Below, piece by piece: positions 19,609-28,775 of a stretch of 64,000 nt of DNA. The DNA comes from Pseudomonadota bacterium (GTDB lineage: Bacteria > Pseudomonadota > Gammaproteobacteria > Acidiferrobacterales > UBA6901). The translations under genes and the position numbers were made by a program. The notes under the pieces are model-generated. The model made no database searches. It worked only from the letters and a program-made list of their open reading frames with translations, and was not told the DNA's origin. Position 1 is the first letter of the stretch. Each line of letters starts with the position of its first letter. The stretch is from positions 450,196-514,195 of the forward strand of contig JAJYEX010000001.1 in NCBI GenBank assembly GCA_021785515.1, in the 5' to 3' direction.

Positions 19609-19638
19609 TAAGATGGGGATCGAGCCGGCTATTTCAAG
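19609..19638 (-). promoter_or_regulatory. Sigma-32 heat-shock promoter of hsp20
   Basis: On the minus strand CTTGAAA (19632-19638), a 13-nt spacer and CCCCATCTTA (19609-19618) match the E. coli sigma-32 consensus CTTGAAA-N11..16-CCCCATnT exactly. It is about 72 nt upstream of the hsp20 ATG and just beyond the hslU stop. Confidence 0.88.
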
Positions 19639-19671
19639 CGCTGCGGAGCATGATCCCGGACGTGGCGGAGA

Positions 19672-21015
19672 TCAGAGAATGTAGCGTGCGAGGTCTTCGT
19701 TACGGGCCAGATCCGCCAGGTGTTCATCGACGTAGGAACCATCGATCGATATGGTCTGTCCGTAACGGTCAGATGCTTCGAATGAAATCGTCTCCAGCAA
19801 CCGCTCCATCATGGTGTGCAGGCGGCGGGCACCAATATTCTCGGTCCTTTCATTGACCTGCCAGGCAGCCTCGGCAATACGACGGACGCCGTCCTCGGTA
19901 AACCGGAGCGTGACCCCTTCGGTGGCCATCAGTGCCGCGTACTGCTGCGTCAGCGAGGCATCGGTCTCGGTGAGTATGCGCACGAAATCGTCTACCGTCA
20001 GCGCACTCAACTCCACCCGGATCGGCAACCTTCCCTGCAGCTCCGGAATCAGGTCCGATGGCCTAGCAAGGTGAAAGGCGCCCGAGGCGATGAACAGGAT
20101 ATGGTCTGTTTTTACCATACCGTATTTGGTGGTGACGGTAGACCCTTCCACAAGCGGAAGCAGGTCGCGCTGCACCCCTTCGCGCGACACGTCCGGTCCC
20201 CGGTCCGACTTTCCCGCTATCTTGTCGAGCTCATCCAGAAACACGATGCCGTGCTGTTCGGCGCGCTCGAGGGCGCGCGCCTTGAGATCCTCGTCATTGA
20301 TCATGCGCGCCGCCTCCTCCTCGGTCAGCAGCTTGATCGCGTCTCTGATCCTGACCTTGCGCGAATGCGTCCGCCTGCCACCCATGCCCTGAAACATGCC
20401 CTGCAGCTGATTGGTCAGATCTTCCATGCCTGGAGGAGCCATGATCTCGACGCCCATCGACTGCGCGCTCAGTTCGATCTCGATCTCCTGGTCATCGAGC
20501 TCACCCTCACGCAGCTTCTTGCGAAACGCCTGGCGCGCTGCGCCCTCGGTGGTCGTGCGCGGTGCGGCGCCGGTAGCGGCGAACCCCATATCGCGCGCCG
20601 GAGGCAGCAGGATGTCGAGCACACGCTCTTCGGCTGCATCCTCGGCCCGGTTACGGACCTTGTCCATTTCCTCCCCGCGGGTCATCTTGAGCGCAACATC
20701 GACAAGATCTCGGATCATGGAATCGACGTCACGCCCCACGTAGCCGACCTCAGTAAATTTTGTGGCCTCGACTTTCACAAACGGGGCATGGGCAAGCTTC
20801 GCGAGACGCCGGGCGATCTCGGTCTTGCCAACCCCGGTCGGCCCTATCATGAGGATATTCTTGGGAGTAATCTCGTTGCGCATCTCGGTGTCCGCCACCT
20901 GCGCGCGCCGCCACCGATTACGCAGGGCAATAGCTACCGACCGCTTGGCCGCAGCCTGCCCTATTATGTGTTTGTCCAGTTCCTGGACGATTTCCCGCGG
21001 CGTCATCTGCGACAT
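19672..21015 (-). CDS. hslU: ATP-dependent protease ATPase subunit HslU
   Basis: HslU is the AAA+ unfoldase that feeds the HslV peptidase. It has 447 residues. It starts [20 protein letters not shown]. Walker A is GPTGVGKTE; the pore motif region is [14 protein letters not shown]; Walker B is [12 protein letters not shown]. The I-domain lies between (about residues 110-240), and the C-terminus EDLARYIL docks into HslV. It lies 6 nt after hslV. Confidence 0.98.
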   Translation of the reverse strand: MSQMTPREIVQELDKHIIGQAAAKRSVAIALRNRWRRAQVADTEMRNEITPKNILMIGPTGVGKTEIARRLAKLAHAPFVKVEATKFTEVGYVGRDVDSMIRDLVDVALKMTRGEEMDKVRNRAEDAAEERVLDILLPPARDMGFAATGAAPRTTTEGAARQAFRKKLREGELDDQEIEIELSAQSMGVEIMAPPGMEDLTNQLQGMFQGMGGRRTHSRKVRIRDAIKLLTEEEAARMINDEDLKARALERAEQHGIVFLDELDKIAGKSDRGPDVSREGVQRDLLPLVEGSTVTTKYGMVKTDHILFIASGAFHLARPSDLIPELQGRLPIRVELSALTVDDFVRILTETDASLTQQYAALMATEGVTLRFTEDGVRRIAEAAWQVNERTENIGARRLHTMMERLLETISFEASDRYGQTISIDGSYVDEHLADLARNEDLARYIL

Positions 21016-21021
21016 GGCGAT

Positions 21022-21561
21022 TCAGGACTCTAGTTCCTCGATGGTTATATTGTGGTTGGTGTATATGCAGATATCTGCAGCGATATTAAGCGCCCGCTCG
21101 ACAATAGCGCGTGCGGCAAGATCGGAATTTTCCAGCAGCGCACGGGCTGCGGCCTGAGCGTACGGTCCGCCCGACCCGATCGCCATGAGTCCACCCTCCG
21201 GTTCCACCACGTCACCGTTGCCGGTTATGATCAGCGATGCAGTACGATCAGCGACAGCGAGCAGCGCCTCCAGTCTCCTCAGGACACGGTCGGTACGCCA
21301 GTCCTTCGCCAATTCCACGGCCGAACGGGTCAGGTTCCCCTGGTGCTTTTCCAGTTTTGCTTCAAAGCGCTCAAACAGCGTGAACGCATCCGCCGTTCCG
21401 CCGGCGAACCCTGCAATCACCTGGTCCTTGTACAGACGCCGCACTTTGCGGGCATTACCTTTCAGAACTGTATTACCCAGCGATACCTGCCCGTCGCCAC
21501 CGATGACGACTTGATTGCCCCGCCGCACGGAAAGGACCGTAGTTCCGTGAAATTGTTCCAT
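21022..21561 (-). CDS. hslV: ATP-dependent protease peptidase subunit HslV
   Basis: HslV is the proteasome-like peptidase with an N-terminal Thr nucleophile. The ATG at 21561 gives [19 protein letters not shown]; removal of the first residues exposes the Thr in GTTVLSVRR. Length is 179 residues. [23 protein letters not shown] and [19 protein letters not shown] are family blocks. It is coupled to hslU. Confidence 0.97.
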   Translation of the reverse strand: MEQFHGTTVLSVRRGNQVVIGGDGQVSLGNTVLKGNARKVRRLYKDQVIAGFAGGTADAFTLFERFEAKLEKHQGNLTRSAVELAKDWRTDRVLRRLEALLAVADRTASLIITGNGDVVEPEGGLMAIGSGGPYAQAAARALLENSDLAARAIVERALNIAADICIYTNHNITIEELES

Positions 21562-21588
21562 GTGCACTCCGCTTCGAGCCGTATCCGA

Positions 21589-21617
21589 ATTGTACCCGCC
21601 CGGCAGCATCGTGGAAA
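21589..21617 (-). promoter_or_regulatory. Putative sigma-70 promoter of hslVU
   Basis: On the minus strand TTTCCA (21612-21617), a 17-nt spacer and TACAAT (21589-21594) lie about 28 nt upstream of the hslV ATG. No sigma-32 consensus was seen nearby, unlike hsp20. Confidence 0.55.
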
Positions 21618-21715
21618 CGCGGTGCTGCCCACCGCCGTCCCTCAAAGGCAGGCCGCTCAGCGCCCGATATGATTGATAGAATCCGGGTGCTCCGGCCCAG
21701 GCTGTGCGACATTTC

Positions 21716-22348
21716 TCACTTCAGGTGCGGGCCGATGATCGCCAACAGGCCATCGATCATGAACTGTACGGCAAGTGCCGCCAGTATAATGCCCGAGGTG
21801 CGCGTAAAGGTGTTGGCGCCAGTTTCTCCCATGATCCGCATGATGCGCGTGGTCAGCAGCAGAGCCCCCAGCGCCAGCAGCAACACTGCAAATAGCACCA
21901 CCAGCCTGACGATAACCCCCATCGGACCCTGTTCCGCGCTACCCGACATCAGAAGCACTGTAGTGATTGCCCCCGGCCCGGCAATCAGCGGAATTGCAAG
22001 CGGAAAGACCGAAATATCGTTGCGCTGTCCGGCCTCTTCCTGTTCGCGCTCCGTGGTCGAACGCAACCCCGACTGCCGCGCGAAAACCATGTCGATGGCA
22101 AGAAGAAACAACAGCGCGCCACCGGCTATCCGGAACGCCGGCAATCCTATTCCCAGGATACGCAGCAGTGCCTGGCCGGCAAACATGAAAATAACAAGAA
22201 TCAGCGCCGCGATCGCCGTCCCGCGCACCGCCATGCGCCGGCAATAGCTGGGCGAACCCCCGTAGGTGAGCGCAGCGAATAACGGCGCCAACCCTATGGG
22301 ATCGACTACCACAAGCAGGGTGACTAGCGCTTTTAAAATCCCGTCCAT
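21716..22348 (-). CDS. MarC-family integral membrane protein
   Basis: A 210-residue protein with about six membrane segments. It opens with the MarC pattern [20 protein letters not shown] and contains [12 protein letters not shown]. The molecular function of the family is not established, and the old link to multiple antibiotic resistance is doubtful. It lies downstream of the DUF2007 gene on the minus strand, with 127 nt between them. Confidence 0.9.
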   Translation of the reverse strand: MDGILKALVTLLVVVDPIGLAPLFAALTYGGSPSYCRRMAVRGTAIAALILVIFMFAGQALLRILGIGLPAFRIAGGALLFLLAIDMVFARQSGLRSTTEREQEEAGQRNDISVFPLAIPLIAGPGAITTVLLMSGSAEQGPMGVIVRLVVLFAVLLLALGALLLTTRIMRIMGETGANTFTRTSGIILAALAVQFMIDGLLAIIGPHLK

Positions 22349-22475
22349 AACCCGATCTGCTTTGCGCTCTCATGTCCAGCGCGTCAGCGGCGCGCGACCA
22401 GTTCGCGTGGAAATCGCTGCGGGCCGCCGGTACACACAATGCCGTGCCCAAACTCCGCGACCGAGGCAGTCCCGG

Positions 22476-22784
22476 CTAGAATGGAACACCGCAGCACCAG
22501 CAGATCTCGAAAGCCCCGGGACTGTCCTCGCCACACGACCGGCAGCGGCGACTCGGCAGTTCAGCCGGCCGTTCGTAGCTGGCTATGATGCGTCGTGCGC
22601 GCGATGCATCGCGCTCGTCTTCGAGCCATATCTCCGGATACACCTCCGGGAATGGCAACTCGCCGAGACCTCCCTGGAGATGCTCATTGAAAATGCGCGT
22701 TTCGATGCCGGCCGCCGACAGCATGCCTTTGATGAGATGAGCCTCGGCCAGGTTGGCCGTACTATAAAGCCTCTGCATAGACAC
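22476..22784 (-). CDS. DUF2007-type protein with a C-terminal cysteine cluster
   Basis: A 102-residue protein. Residues 1-70 match the DUF2007 pattern (LYSTANLAEAHLIKGMLSAAGIETRIFNE), a small alpha/beta fold proposed to bind a regulator. The tail has C81-x2-C84 and C95-W-C97-C98, probably a zinc ribbon. It lies 33 nt after the S24-like gene on the same strand. Function is unknown. Confidence 0.85.
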   Translation of the reverse strand: MSMQRLYSTANLAEAHLIKGMLSAAGIETRIFNEHLQGGLGELPFPEVYPEIWLEDERDASRARRIIASYERPAELPSRRCRSCGEDSPGAFEICWCCGVPF

Positions 22785-22817
22785 CCATCCACACGCACCA
22801 CCGGAAATCCAGGCCGC

Positions 22818-23129
22818 TCAGTCGTAGTGCTTGTGCTCGGAGCGGCGCCGGCCAGCCCGCTGTATGACGACCCCGCGAACGTGATAGGGCCGAACGAGAT
22901 CCCTGGCCGGATACGACCCGTTCAAAGGCCGCAGATAGTGGCGGCCGGATTCGATCCGCAGCTGGCTGAAAATGTGCTCACCCTCGTATTCGACGATAAC
23001 ATAGGCACCGTCCCGCGCCGGGGATCCGGGATCGATGATGATGATGCAACCGTCCCAGAACTCGGGCGCCATACTGTCACCGACAACACGCAGCGCGTAG
23101 GGCTCAAGCTCGCTACAGTCACCGCTCAT
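22818..23129 (-). CDS. S24/LexA-fold protein lacking the catalytic lysine
   Basis: A 103-residue protein consisting only of an S24 (LexA/UmuD-type) peptidase fold. The serine motif GDSM is at 17-20 and WDGCIIIIDPGS follows. At the position where LexA has its general-base Lys (EVTVKRL) this protein reads EHIFSQL at 51-57, so residue 55 is Ser. It is probably not a protease. It has no DNA-binding domain. It lies 104 nt after xerC. The start at 23129 (MSGDCSELEPYAL) follows GGGAGTACC. Confidence 0.82.
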   Translation of the reverse strand: MSGDCSELEPYALRVVGDSMAPEFWDGCIIIIDPGSPARDGAYVIVEYEGEHIFSQLRIESGRHYLRPLNGSYPARDLVRPYHVRGVVIQRAGRRRSEHKHYD

Positions 23130-23233
23130 GGTACTCCCTTGCCTTCCTGCAGGCGTCGAATCCGTTACACGGTCTGACGTTAACACAGGGTCGGACCACG
23201 CTGCCAGTGCCGGCGGCACCCCGCGCGCGGGAT

Positions 23234-24202
23234 TCAGCGATCAGCTTTCGGGCGCCGCGGTGTGCTGCGTGCCGCAGAACGGCCGGCGCCACCACCACGC
23301 CGCTGCGCACGCGGATGAGCTCCATCATACACGCGCGCGAGGTGCTGGAAATCGAGATGGGTGTAGATCTGGGTTGTCGAGATATGGGCATGGCCCAACA
23401 GTTCCTGAACCGCGCGCAGATCACCGCTCGACTCCAGCAGATGGCTTGCAAATGAATGGCGCAGCATATGGGGATGCACGGGTATCCCGGCCCCCTGCCG
23501 GCGCGCCCAGTACCTCAGACGCAACTGCACGGCGCGGGGCCCCAGACGTTGCCCGTTGCGACCGACGAATAAGGCCTGTTCGCCGGGGCGGACGGCCACG
23601 CTCCGCGTCGACAGCCAGCGCCGGATCGCATCCCGGGCAAACCGCCCGACTGGAACAAGCCGAACCTTGCTTCCCTTGCCGGTCACCCGCACCACCTCTT
23701 CAGCCAGGTCCACGTCCGCCAAATCCAGCGACACCAGTTCGGCCAGCCGCAGGCCAGACGAATAGAGCAGCTCCAGGATGGCCCGGTCTCGCGCCACGAA
23801 CCAGTCGCCATCGCCAAGATCCACCAGGCGCGCCGCCTGGTCCACACTCAGCGACTCCGGCAGCCGCTTGCGCGATTTCGGAGCGACGACCCCGGTAAAT
23901 GGATTGGCAGACACGATCGCCGATCGCAACATGTGGCGATAAAAGGAGCGCGCCGCCGACAGGCTGCGCTGAATGCTCTTGCCGCCGAGGCCCGCCCGGT
24001 GCAGGTGGGCAACGTAGGCCAAGGCAAGACGGCCATCGACCGCAGACCAGTCCTCGACCCCGGCGCTGTGGCAGAAGACGCGCAGACGCTCCAGATCACG
24101 GGAATAGGCAGCGGCGGTATGCGGCGAGAACCGGCGCTCGTTTTTCAGGTGCCTGATAAAATCCGCGATCAGCATCGAATCCGGCAAGCGCGCGACGGTC
24201 AT
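23234..24202 (-). CDS. xerC: Tyrosine recombinase XerC
   Basis: XerC with XerD resolves chromosome dimers at dif. I chose the ATG at 24202 (MTVARLPDSMLIADFIRHL), 322 residues, since the longer frame overlaps DUF484 and has no family match. The SAM-like N-terminal domain covers about residues 10-95 (HLKNERRFSPHTAAAYSRDL). Catalytic residues are Arg in YSSGLRLAELV, His-x2-Arg in HPHMLRHSFAS, His in LLGHAHISTTQIYTH, and the Tyr of that motif. It is 19 nt after DUF484, the canonical position. Confidence 0.96.
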   Translation of the reverse strand: MTVARLPDSMLIADFIRHLKNERRFSPHTAAAYSRDLERLRVFCHSAGVEDWSAVDGRLALAYVAHLHRAGLGGKSIQRSLSAARSFYRHMLRSAIVSANPFTGVVAPKSRKRLPESLSVDQAARLVDLGDGDWFVARDRAILELLYSSGLRLAELVSLDLADVDLAEEVVRVTGKGSKVRLVPVGRFARDAIRRWLSTRSVAVRPGEQALFVGRNGQRLGPRAVQLRLRYWARRQGAGIPVHPHMLRHSFASHLLESSGDLRAVQELLGHAHISTTQIYTHLDFQHLARVYDGAHPRAQRRGGGAGRSAARSTPRRPKADR

Positions 24203-24221
24203 GCCACCAGCCCGGTCGCCG

Positions 24222-24953
24222 CTAAAGTAGACGCTCGAGTCGCGATGCCAGGATTTCACCGAGTCGCGCCAGATAAACCGTACCCATCTGCGGATTGAAA
24301 CGCAGCGGGTCGGAACTTCCCAGACACATGATCCCGCGCATCTTGGCACCCGACAGCACCATCATCGCCGTTGAACGGATTGCCTGTGCCTGACTGGCAA
24401 ACAGGTAGTCCATGACATCGGCGCCATGCGTTGCTCCGCATACCGGCTTCGGGGTCCCCGACGTAGACCCACTCTCGCCGCCGGCACTGAGCTGGCGCAA
24501 CAGCTGTTCGAAGCGCTGATCGACGGCGTCGACAAATTCCGGACGTCCTCCCAGGTGTTCGCCGTCATCCCTGAGCAGAATCACGACCGCATCCAGCTTG
24601 AACTGCTGGCGCAGAATATCCCGTGCCGTACCCAAGACCTCATCAAGCGAGTTGCTTTCAATCATCGCCAGCGCGAACCGGTGCAAGCGTTCAGCGAGAA
24701 TATCGTTCTCGCGTGCGATGCCGAGAAGCTGCCGCAACTGCTGTGACAGGTCCTGACTGCGATTGCGCAGCAACTGTACCTGGCGCTCGACCAGGGATAC
24801 GGCAGTCCCCGCCTCATGGTGCGGCACGCTCAATCCCTCGAGCAGTTCGGGATAACGCAGGAAATAATCCGGATTGCTCTCCAGGTACCGGGCCACCGCA
24901 TCCTCCCAGGACAGCTCCTTGTTCTGGTCCCCGCTCGACGGCATGTTGTTCAC
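24222..24953 (-). CDS. DUF484 family protein
   Basis: A 243-residue GAF-like protein. The N-terminus ([27 protein letters not shown]) and a coiled coil (about 50-85, [20 protein letters not shown]) are typical of DUF484, which sits between dapF and xerC in many gammaproteobacteria. Function is unknown. Its ATG overlaps the dapF stop by 4 nt. Confidence 0.93.
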   Translation of the reverse strand: MNNMPSSGDQNKELSWEDAVARYLESNPDYFLRYPELLEGLSVPHHEAGTAVSLVERQVQLLRNRSQDLSQQLRQLLGIARENDILAERLHRFALAMIESNSLDEVLGTARDILRQQFKLDAVVILLRDDGEHLGGRPEFVDAVDQRFEQLLRQLSAGGESGSTSGTPKPVCGATHGADVMDYLFASQAQAIRSTAMMVLSGAKMRGIMCLGSSDPLRFNPQMGTVYLARLGEILASRLERLL

Positions 24954-25813
24954 GTTGTCTCCACCTCCAGCGCATCCAGGTCGACACGCCCGTCGAAAAC
25001 CCGGGCGACAGGACCGGTAAGCCAGACCGGTTCCCCCTCACCCTGCCAAACCACCTGCAGCGTCCCTCCGGGCACCATCACATCGACCGAGTCGTCGAGC
25101 AGCCCGCGCAACCTTCCGGCAACAACCGCGGCACAGGCACCAGTACCGCACGCAAGCGTCTCACCGGCACCACGCTCATAGACGCGCAACCGTAGCCGTC
25201 CGCGATCAATGACCTGCATGTACCCGACGTTGGTTCGTTGCGGAAAGCGCGGGTGCGACTCAATCATGGGTCCTTCACTGAGAACCGGAGCCCGCCCGAC
25301 GTCCTCAACCAGCTGCACCACGTGCGGATTGCCCATCGACAAGACGCTCACAGGCACGGTCACACTGCCGATATCCAAATCATAGACAAAACCGCGCCGC
25401 GGGACGCCGTCGGCGACAAACGGTACTTCCGGGGGCTGCCACCGAGGCACCCCCATGTTGACCCTGACCTGACCATCTGGCTCGAGTCGCGGATATATCA
25501 TGCCTCCGAGGGTCTCCACTGCAATCTCGTCTTTGTCTGTCAGTCCCTGATCACGCACAAAGCGCACAAAGCAGCGGGCGCCATTGCCACACTGTTCGAC
25601 CTCACCGCCATCGGCGTTGAGAATCCGGTAGCGAAAATCAGCGTCCGGCCGCGTCGGACGCTCCACGATCAGGATCTGATCGCACCCGATCCCCGTGCGC
25701 CGGTGCGCAAGCGCGCGCGCCTGCCCGGGAGCAAGATGGACGTTCTGGGTAATGCCGTCGAAGACAATAAAATCATTGCCCAAGCCGTGCATCTTGGTGA
25801 AATCAAGGCGCAT
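24950..25813 (-). CDS. dapF: Diaminopimelate epimerase
   Basis: DapF interconverts LL- and meso-diaminopimelate for lysine and peptidoglycan. It has 287 residues. The two catalytic cysteines lie in [13 protein letters not shown] and [12 protein letters not shown]. The start [19 protein letters not shown] is the family consensus. It lies 75 nt after lysA and overlaps DUF484 by 4 nt. Confidence 0.98.
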   Translation of the reverse strand: MRLDFTKMHGLGNDFIVFDGITQNVHLAPGQARALAHRRTGIGCDQILIVERPTRPDADFRYRILNADGGEVEQCGNGARCFVRFVRDQGLTDKDEIAVETLGGMIYPRLEPDGQVRVNMGVPRWQPPEVPFVADGVPRRGFVYDLDIGSVTVPVSVLSMGNPHVVQLVEDVGRAPVLSEGPMIESHPRFPQRTNVGYMQVIDRGRLRLRVYERGAGETLACGTGACAAVVAGRLRGLLDDSVDVMVPGGTLQVVWQGEGEPVWLTGPVARVFDGRVDLDALEVETT

Positions 25814-25888
25814 AGTGACCTAGATTACCCTTCTGCGGTCGCCAAGAAAACTGCGCATCCGTGACTACCGTTCATACCTTTACGATTT

Positions 25889-27148
25889 TCAGCGGTCTGG
25901 CAGCACGGTTTCCAGGGACAGCAATTCATCCAACGTCTCCCGACGGCGCGTGATATGGAATCGCGCACCGTCCACCACCACCTCCGGACAGCGCGGCCTG
26001 GTGTTGTATCCCGAGCTCATGCTCGAGCCATAGGCTCCGGCCGAACGCAACGCGATCAGGTCACCTGCCTCCAGGCGCAGCGCGCGTTCGCGTGCCAGAA
26101 AATCCCCGGTCTCACAGACCGGGCCGACCACATCGTAAATCCTGGCCTCGGTGGTACGCGGCGATACAGGTACGACCTCGTGCCAGGCGCTGTAGAGCGC
26201 AGGCCGGATCAGGTCGTTCATGGCAGCGTCCACGACGGCAAAGTTCCGCGATTCACCGTGCTTTAGATATTGGACCCGACTCAGCAGCACTCCTGCGTTG
26301 CCGACAATCGCCCGTCCCGGCTCGACAAGGATGCGCAACCGGCCCCCGCCGGCGTCATCCACAGCACGCATGAGCGCGGAAACGTACTCCGCCCGCGACG
26401 GAGGCGCCTCGTCGCGGTAGCGGATTCCGAGGCCACCGCCGAGGTCAATATGCCGCAATTCGATTCCGTTGGAGGCGAGGTTCCCAACCAGCCCCATAAT
26501 CCGTTTCGCGGCATCCACAAATGGCGCTGTTTCCGTTAGCTGCGAACCGATATGGCAATCCACGCCAACAACCCGCAAGTGGCTGCTGGCCGCAGCCACG
26601 CGATAGGCCTCCAGTGCTTCGGACATGGCAACCCCGAACTTGCTCTCCTTCAGTCCGGTAGCGATGTACGGGTGGGTCCGGGCATCAACATCGGGATTGA
26701 CACGCACGGACACAGGCGCCCTTATGCCGACCGCCCCCGCCACCCGGTCCAGTTGTTCCAGCTCGGGCAGGGATTCGACATTGAAGCAATGAATCCCGAG
26801 CTGCAAGGCACGGCGCATTTCATCTGCCGTCTTGCCAACCCCCGAAAAAACCACCCGCCCCGGATCCCCACCGGCACGCAGCACGCGCTCAAGCTCGCCT
26901 CCCGACACAATGTCGAACCCGGACCCAAGCCGGGCGAGCATACCGAGCACCGCGAGATTCGAATTGGCCTTGACCGCGAAACACACGAGATGGTCGCGCG
27001 CGCCGAAAGCCGCATCCACATCCCGCCAGGCGGCTTCTATCGCTGCCCGTGAATAGACATAACAGGGGGTCCCGACGCAGCGGGCGATTTCCGACAGTGC
27101 AACGCCCTCGGCATGCAGCTGGCCGTTCCAGTATTCGAATGGCTCCAT
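25889..27148 (-). CDS. lysA: Diaminopimelate decarboxylase
   Basis: LysA decarboxylates meso-DAP to lysine using PLP. From the ATG at 27148 (MEPFEYWNGQLHAEGV) it has 419 residues. The PLP lysine is in VCFAVKANSNLAVL. HIGSQ, DLGGGLGIRY, EPGRAIVGNAG and CETGDFLARER are the substrate and dimer motifs. It lies 11 nt after lptM in a lptM-lysA-dapF-DUF484-xerC run. Confidence 0.97.
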   Translation of the reverse strand: MEPFEYWNGQLHAEGVALSEIARCVGTPCYVYSRAAIEAAWRDVDAAFGARDHLVCFAVKANSNLAVLGMLARLGSGFDIVSGGELERVLRAGGDPGRVVFSGVGKTADEMRRALQLGIHCFNVESLPELEQLDRVAGAVGIRAPVSVRVNPDVDARTHPYIATGLKESKFGVAMSEALEAYRVAAASSHLRVVGVDCHIGSQLTETAPFVDAAKRIMGLVGNLASNGIELRHIDLGGGLGIRYRDEAPPSRAEYVSALMRAVDDAGGGRLRILVEPGRAIVGNAGVLLSRVQYLKHGESRNFAVVDAAMNDLIRPALYSAWHEVVPVSPRTTEARIYDVVGPVCETGDFLARERALRLEAGDLIALRSAGAYGSSMSSGYNTRPRCPEVVVDGARFHITRRRETLDELLSLETVLPDR

Positions 27149-27159
27149 AAAATAAAACC

Positions 27160-27306
27160 TCAGCGGGCCGGGGCAGAAACGGGGGGTGCCCGGTGCGGCG
27201 TCGGCGGAAGATAGAGCGGACCCTTGAGTCCGCAACCTGAAAGACCCAGCGTCCCGAGGAGAACAGCCAGAGGCAACAGGCGTAATACCAGCCAGCGAAA
27301 ATTCAT
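27160..27306 (-). CDS. lptM: LptM (YifL-like) small lipoprotein
   Basis: A 48-residue lipoprotein from the ATG at 27306: signal MNFRWLVLRLLPLAVL, then LGLSGCGLKGPLYLPP, the hallmark LptM motif right after the lipidated Cys. LptM assists disulfide maturation of the LptDE lipopolysaccharide translocon in E. coli. The position upstream of lysA and opposite cyaY is conserved. Confidence 0.92.
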   Translation of the reverse strand: MNFRWLVLRLLPLAVLLGTLGLSGCGLKGPLYLPPTPHRAPPVSAPAR

Positions 27307-27461
27307 CCGAGCACCCGAGATCGAACGGTCTGGTAGTTTAGCCCGAGGCCGCACATCGATAAACAGCATCCTGCGCCCTTGTGCCTGTTACCGGGGGCAT
27401 AGCGCGCCACGGGCGCCTCCGGTACCATCGGATTCACGCAAATCAGCTGGGCACGTTGGGC

Positions 27462-27782
27462 ATGAACGAGGCGGAATTCAATCAGAAGGTCGAGAGAACC
27501 CTGCGACAAATCGAGCAGGCAGTGGAAGACAGCGGCGCGGATATCGAGTTCGAGAACGCCGGAGATATCCTGACGCTGGAATTCGCCGACGGCAGCAAGA
27601 TCATCATCAATAAACAGGGGGCGGCGACCCAGATCTGGGTCGCCGCACGCTCTGGTGGCTACCACTACGGCTACCAGGCTGCGGCCGGTCGCTGGGCAAA
27701 TGACCAGAACGGTGCAGATCTGTTCGACGAGTTGTCGCGCATCATCAGCCAGCAGGCGGGCACACCAGTCCGGATCGGCTGA
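27462..27782 (+). CDS. cyaY: Frataxin-like iron-sulfur assembly protein CyaY
   Basis: CyaY binds iron and regulates the IscS sulfur-transfer complex. It has 106 residues from the ATG at 27462 (MNEAEFNQKVERTLRQIEQ). The acidic first helix and strand (EDSGADIEFENAGDILTLEF) and the core ADGSKIIINKQ...QIWVAARSGGYHY are typical. It is divergent from lptM and convergent with the zinc-ribbon gene at 27785, with only 2 nt between stops. Confidence 0.95.
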   Translation: MNEAEFNQKVERTLRQIEQAVEDSGADIEFENAGDILTLEFADGSKIIINKQGAATQIWVAARSGGYHYGYQAAAGRWANDQNGADLFDELSRIISQQAGTPVRIG

Positions 27783-27784
27783 GC

Positions 27785-28063
27785 TTACTCCCACTCACCC
27801 TCGCCACGACTGAATGTGGCTGGTTCGCCGCACTTGGGGCAGCTGATGCGCCGCACGTCCTCCTTCAAGAGCGTGACCTGCTCGTGATAACAGACGCCGC
27901 AGCGGGGGGGCTGATCCTGCTGAACCCATGTACTTCCAACCGATTTGCAGTTGTCACAGCAGAACAACGCAAGGTACGGGAACGACCGCCTGCCGCGACC
28001 CACTCCAATACCGGTTTCCTCATAGTTGCAGTACGGACACCGGAAATCCACATACCAACCCAT
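27785..28063 (-). CDS. Small zinc-ribbon protein with eight or more paired cysteines
   Basis: A 92-residue protein with C9-x2-C12, C35/C36-x2-C39, C55-x2-C58 and C75-x2-C78, which suggests two zinc-ribbon knuckle pairs. It has no signal or membrane segment. The frame is clean and ends tail-to-tail with cyaY. I do not recognise a named family. Nucleic acid or protein binding is plausible but unproven. Confidence 0.75.
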   Translation of the reverse strand: MGWYVDFRCPYCNYEETGIGVGRGRRSFPYLALFCCDNCKSVGSTWVQQDQPPRCGVCYHEQVTLLKEDVRRISCPKCGEPATFSRGEGEWE

Positions 28064-28250
28064 TTGTCAGGCCTTTGTGACGACAGTGGCACGCCTTTGG
28101 TGCATTTCCCTCCGCCATTGTAGCCACGGACTGTGGGATTCGTCACCGTTATCGTGTTGCGCCGACCGGATGCGGCGTCCGCCGGGCACCGCCACGGCCA
28201 TCAATCGACATGCTACCTTGAACCATCATGACAGAGTATCGTAATAACCC

Positions 28251-28775
28251 GTGATGCGGGTCCATCCAATTTTCGTTCTCATGCTGGCTTTGACAGTAGC
28301 CGGCTGCGCCACAACTGTGCCGCGCTCAATCCGGGAAGCAGCACCCGGCAACATCACGGTTTCTCAAGCACAGGCCGCAGGCGCGCGGCTTGTGGGCGCC
28401 CAGGTGCGCTGGGGCGGCACGATCGCGGACACCAAGAACCATGCAAGGGATACGTGGATCGACGTCGTGGAGCGCCCCCTGGACAGTGATGGCAGGCCGC
28501 AGCAGACCGACCGCACAGGGGGACGTTTCCTCGTGCAGGTGACCGGTTTTCTGGATCCTTCGATCTACGCCCGCGGTCGGGACATCACTGTGAGCGGCAC
28601 ATTGCTGGCGCCCAAGACCGGCACTATTGGCGAGTTTCCTTATACATTCCCCGTCGTCAAGACGCAGCAGCTGCATCTGTGGCCACGGCCGGTGCCCGTA
28701 CGACAGTACAACAGCCCATTCTGGCCAGGCCCTTGGTATCCCTGGGGCTATCCATTCCCTTATGACCCCTATTGA
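28251..28775 (+). CDS. Slp-family outer-membrane lipoprotein, first copy
   Basis: A lipoprotein of 174 residues from a GTG at 28251; the next codon is an ATG. The signal HPIFVLMLALTVAGC carries a lipobox with Cys near residue 19. The mature protein has the Slp pattern (GARLVGAQVRWGGTIADTKN, GGRFLVQVTGFLDP, GRDITVSGTL, YTFPVV, LHLWP). Slp lipoproteins of E. coli respond to starvation and acid stress. The C-terminus is a Pro/Tyr/Trp-rich tail. It overlaps the next Slp gene by 14 nt. Confidence 0.88.
   Translation: MMRVHPIFVLMLALTVAGCATTVPRSIREAAPGNITVSQAQAAGARLVGAQVRWGGTIADTKNHARDTWIDVVERPLDSDGRPQQTDRTGGRFLVQVTGFLDPSIYARGRDITVSGTLLAPKTGTIGEFPYTFPVVKTQQLHLWPRPVPVRQYNSPFWPGPWYPWGYPFPYDPY

Noticed and set aside
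27149..27306. Lysine riboswitch before lysA
   Set aside because: lysA is only 11 nt from the lptM stop and no long leader exists; the run is transcribed from further upstream.
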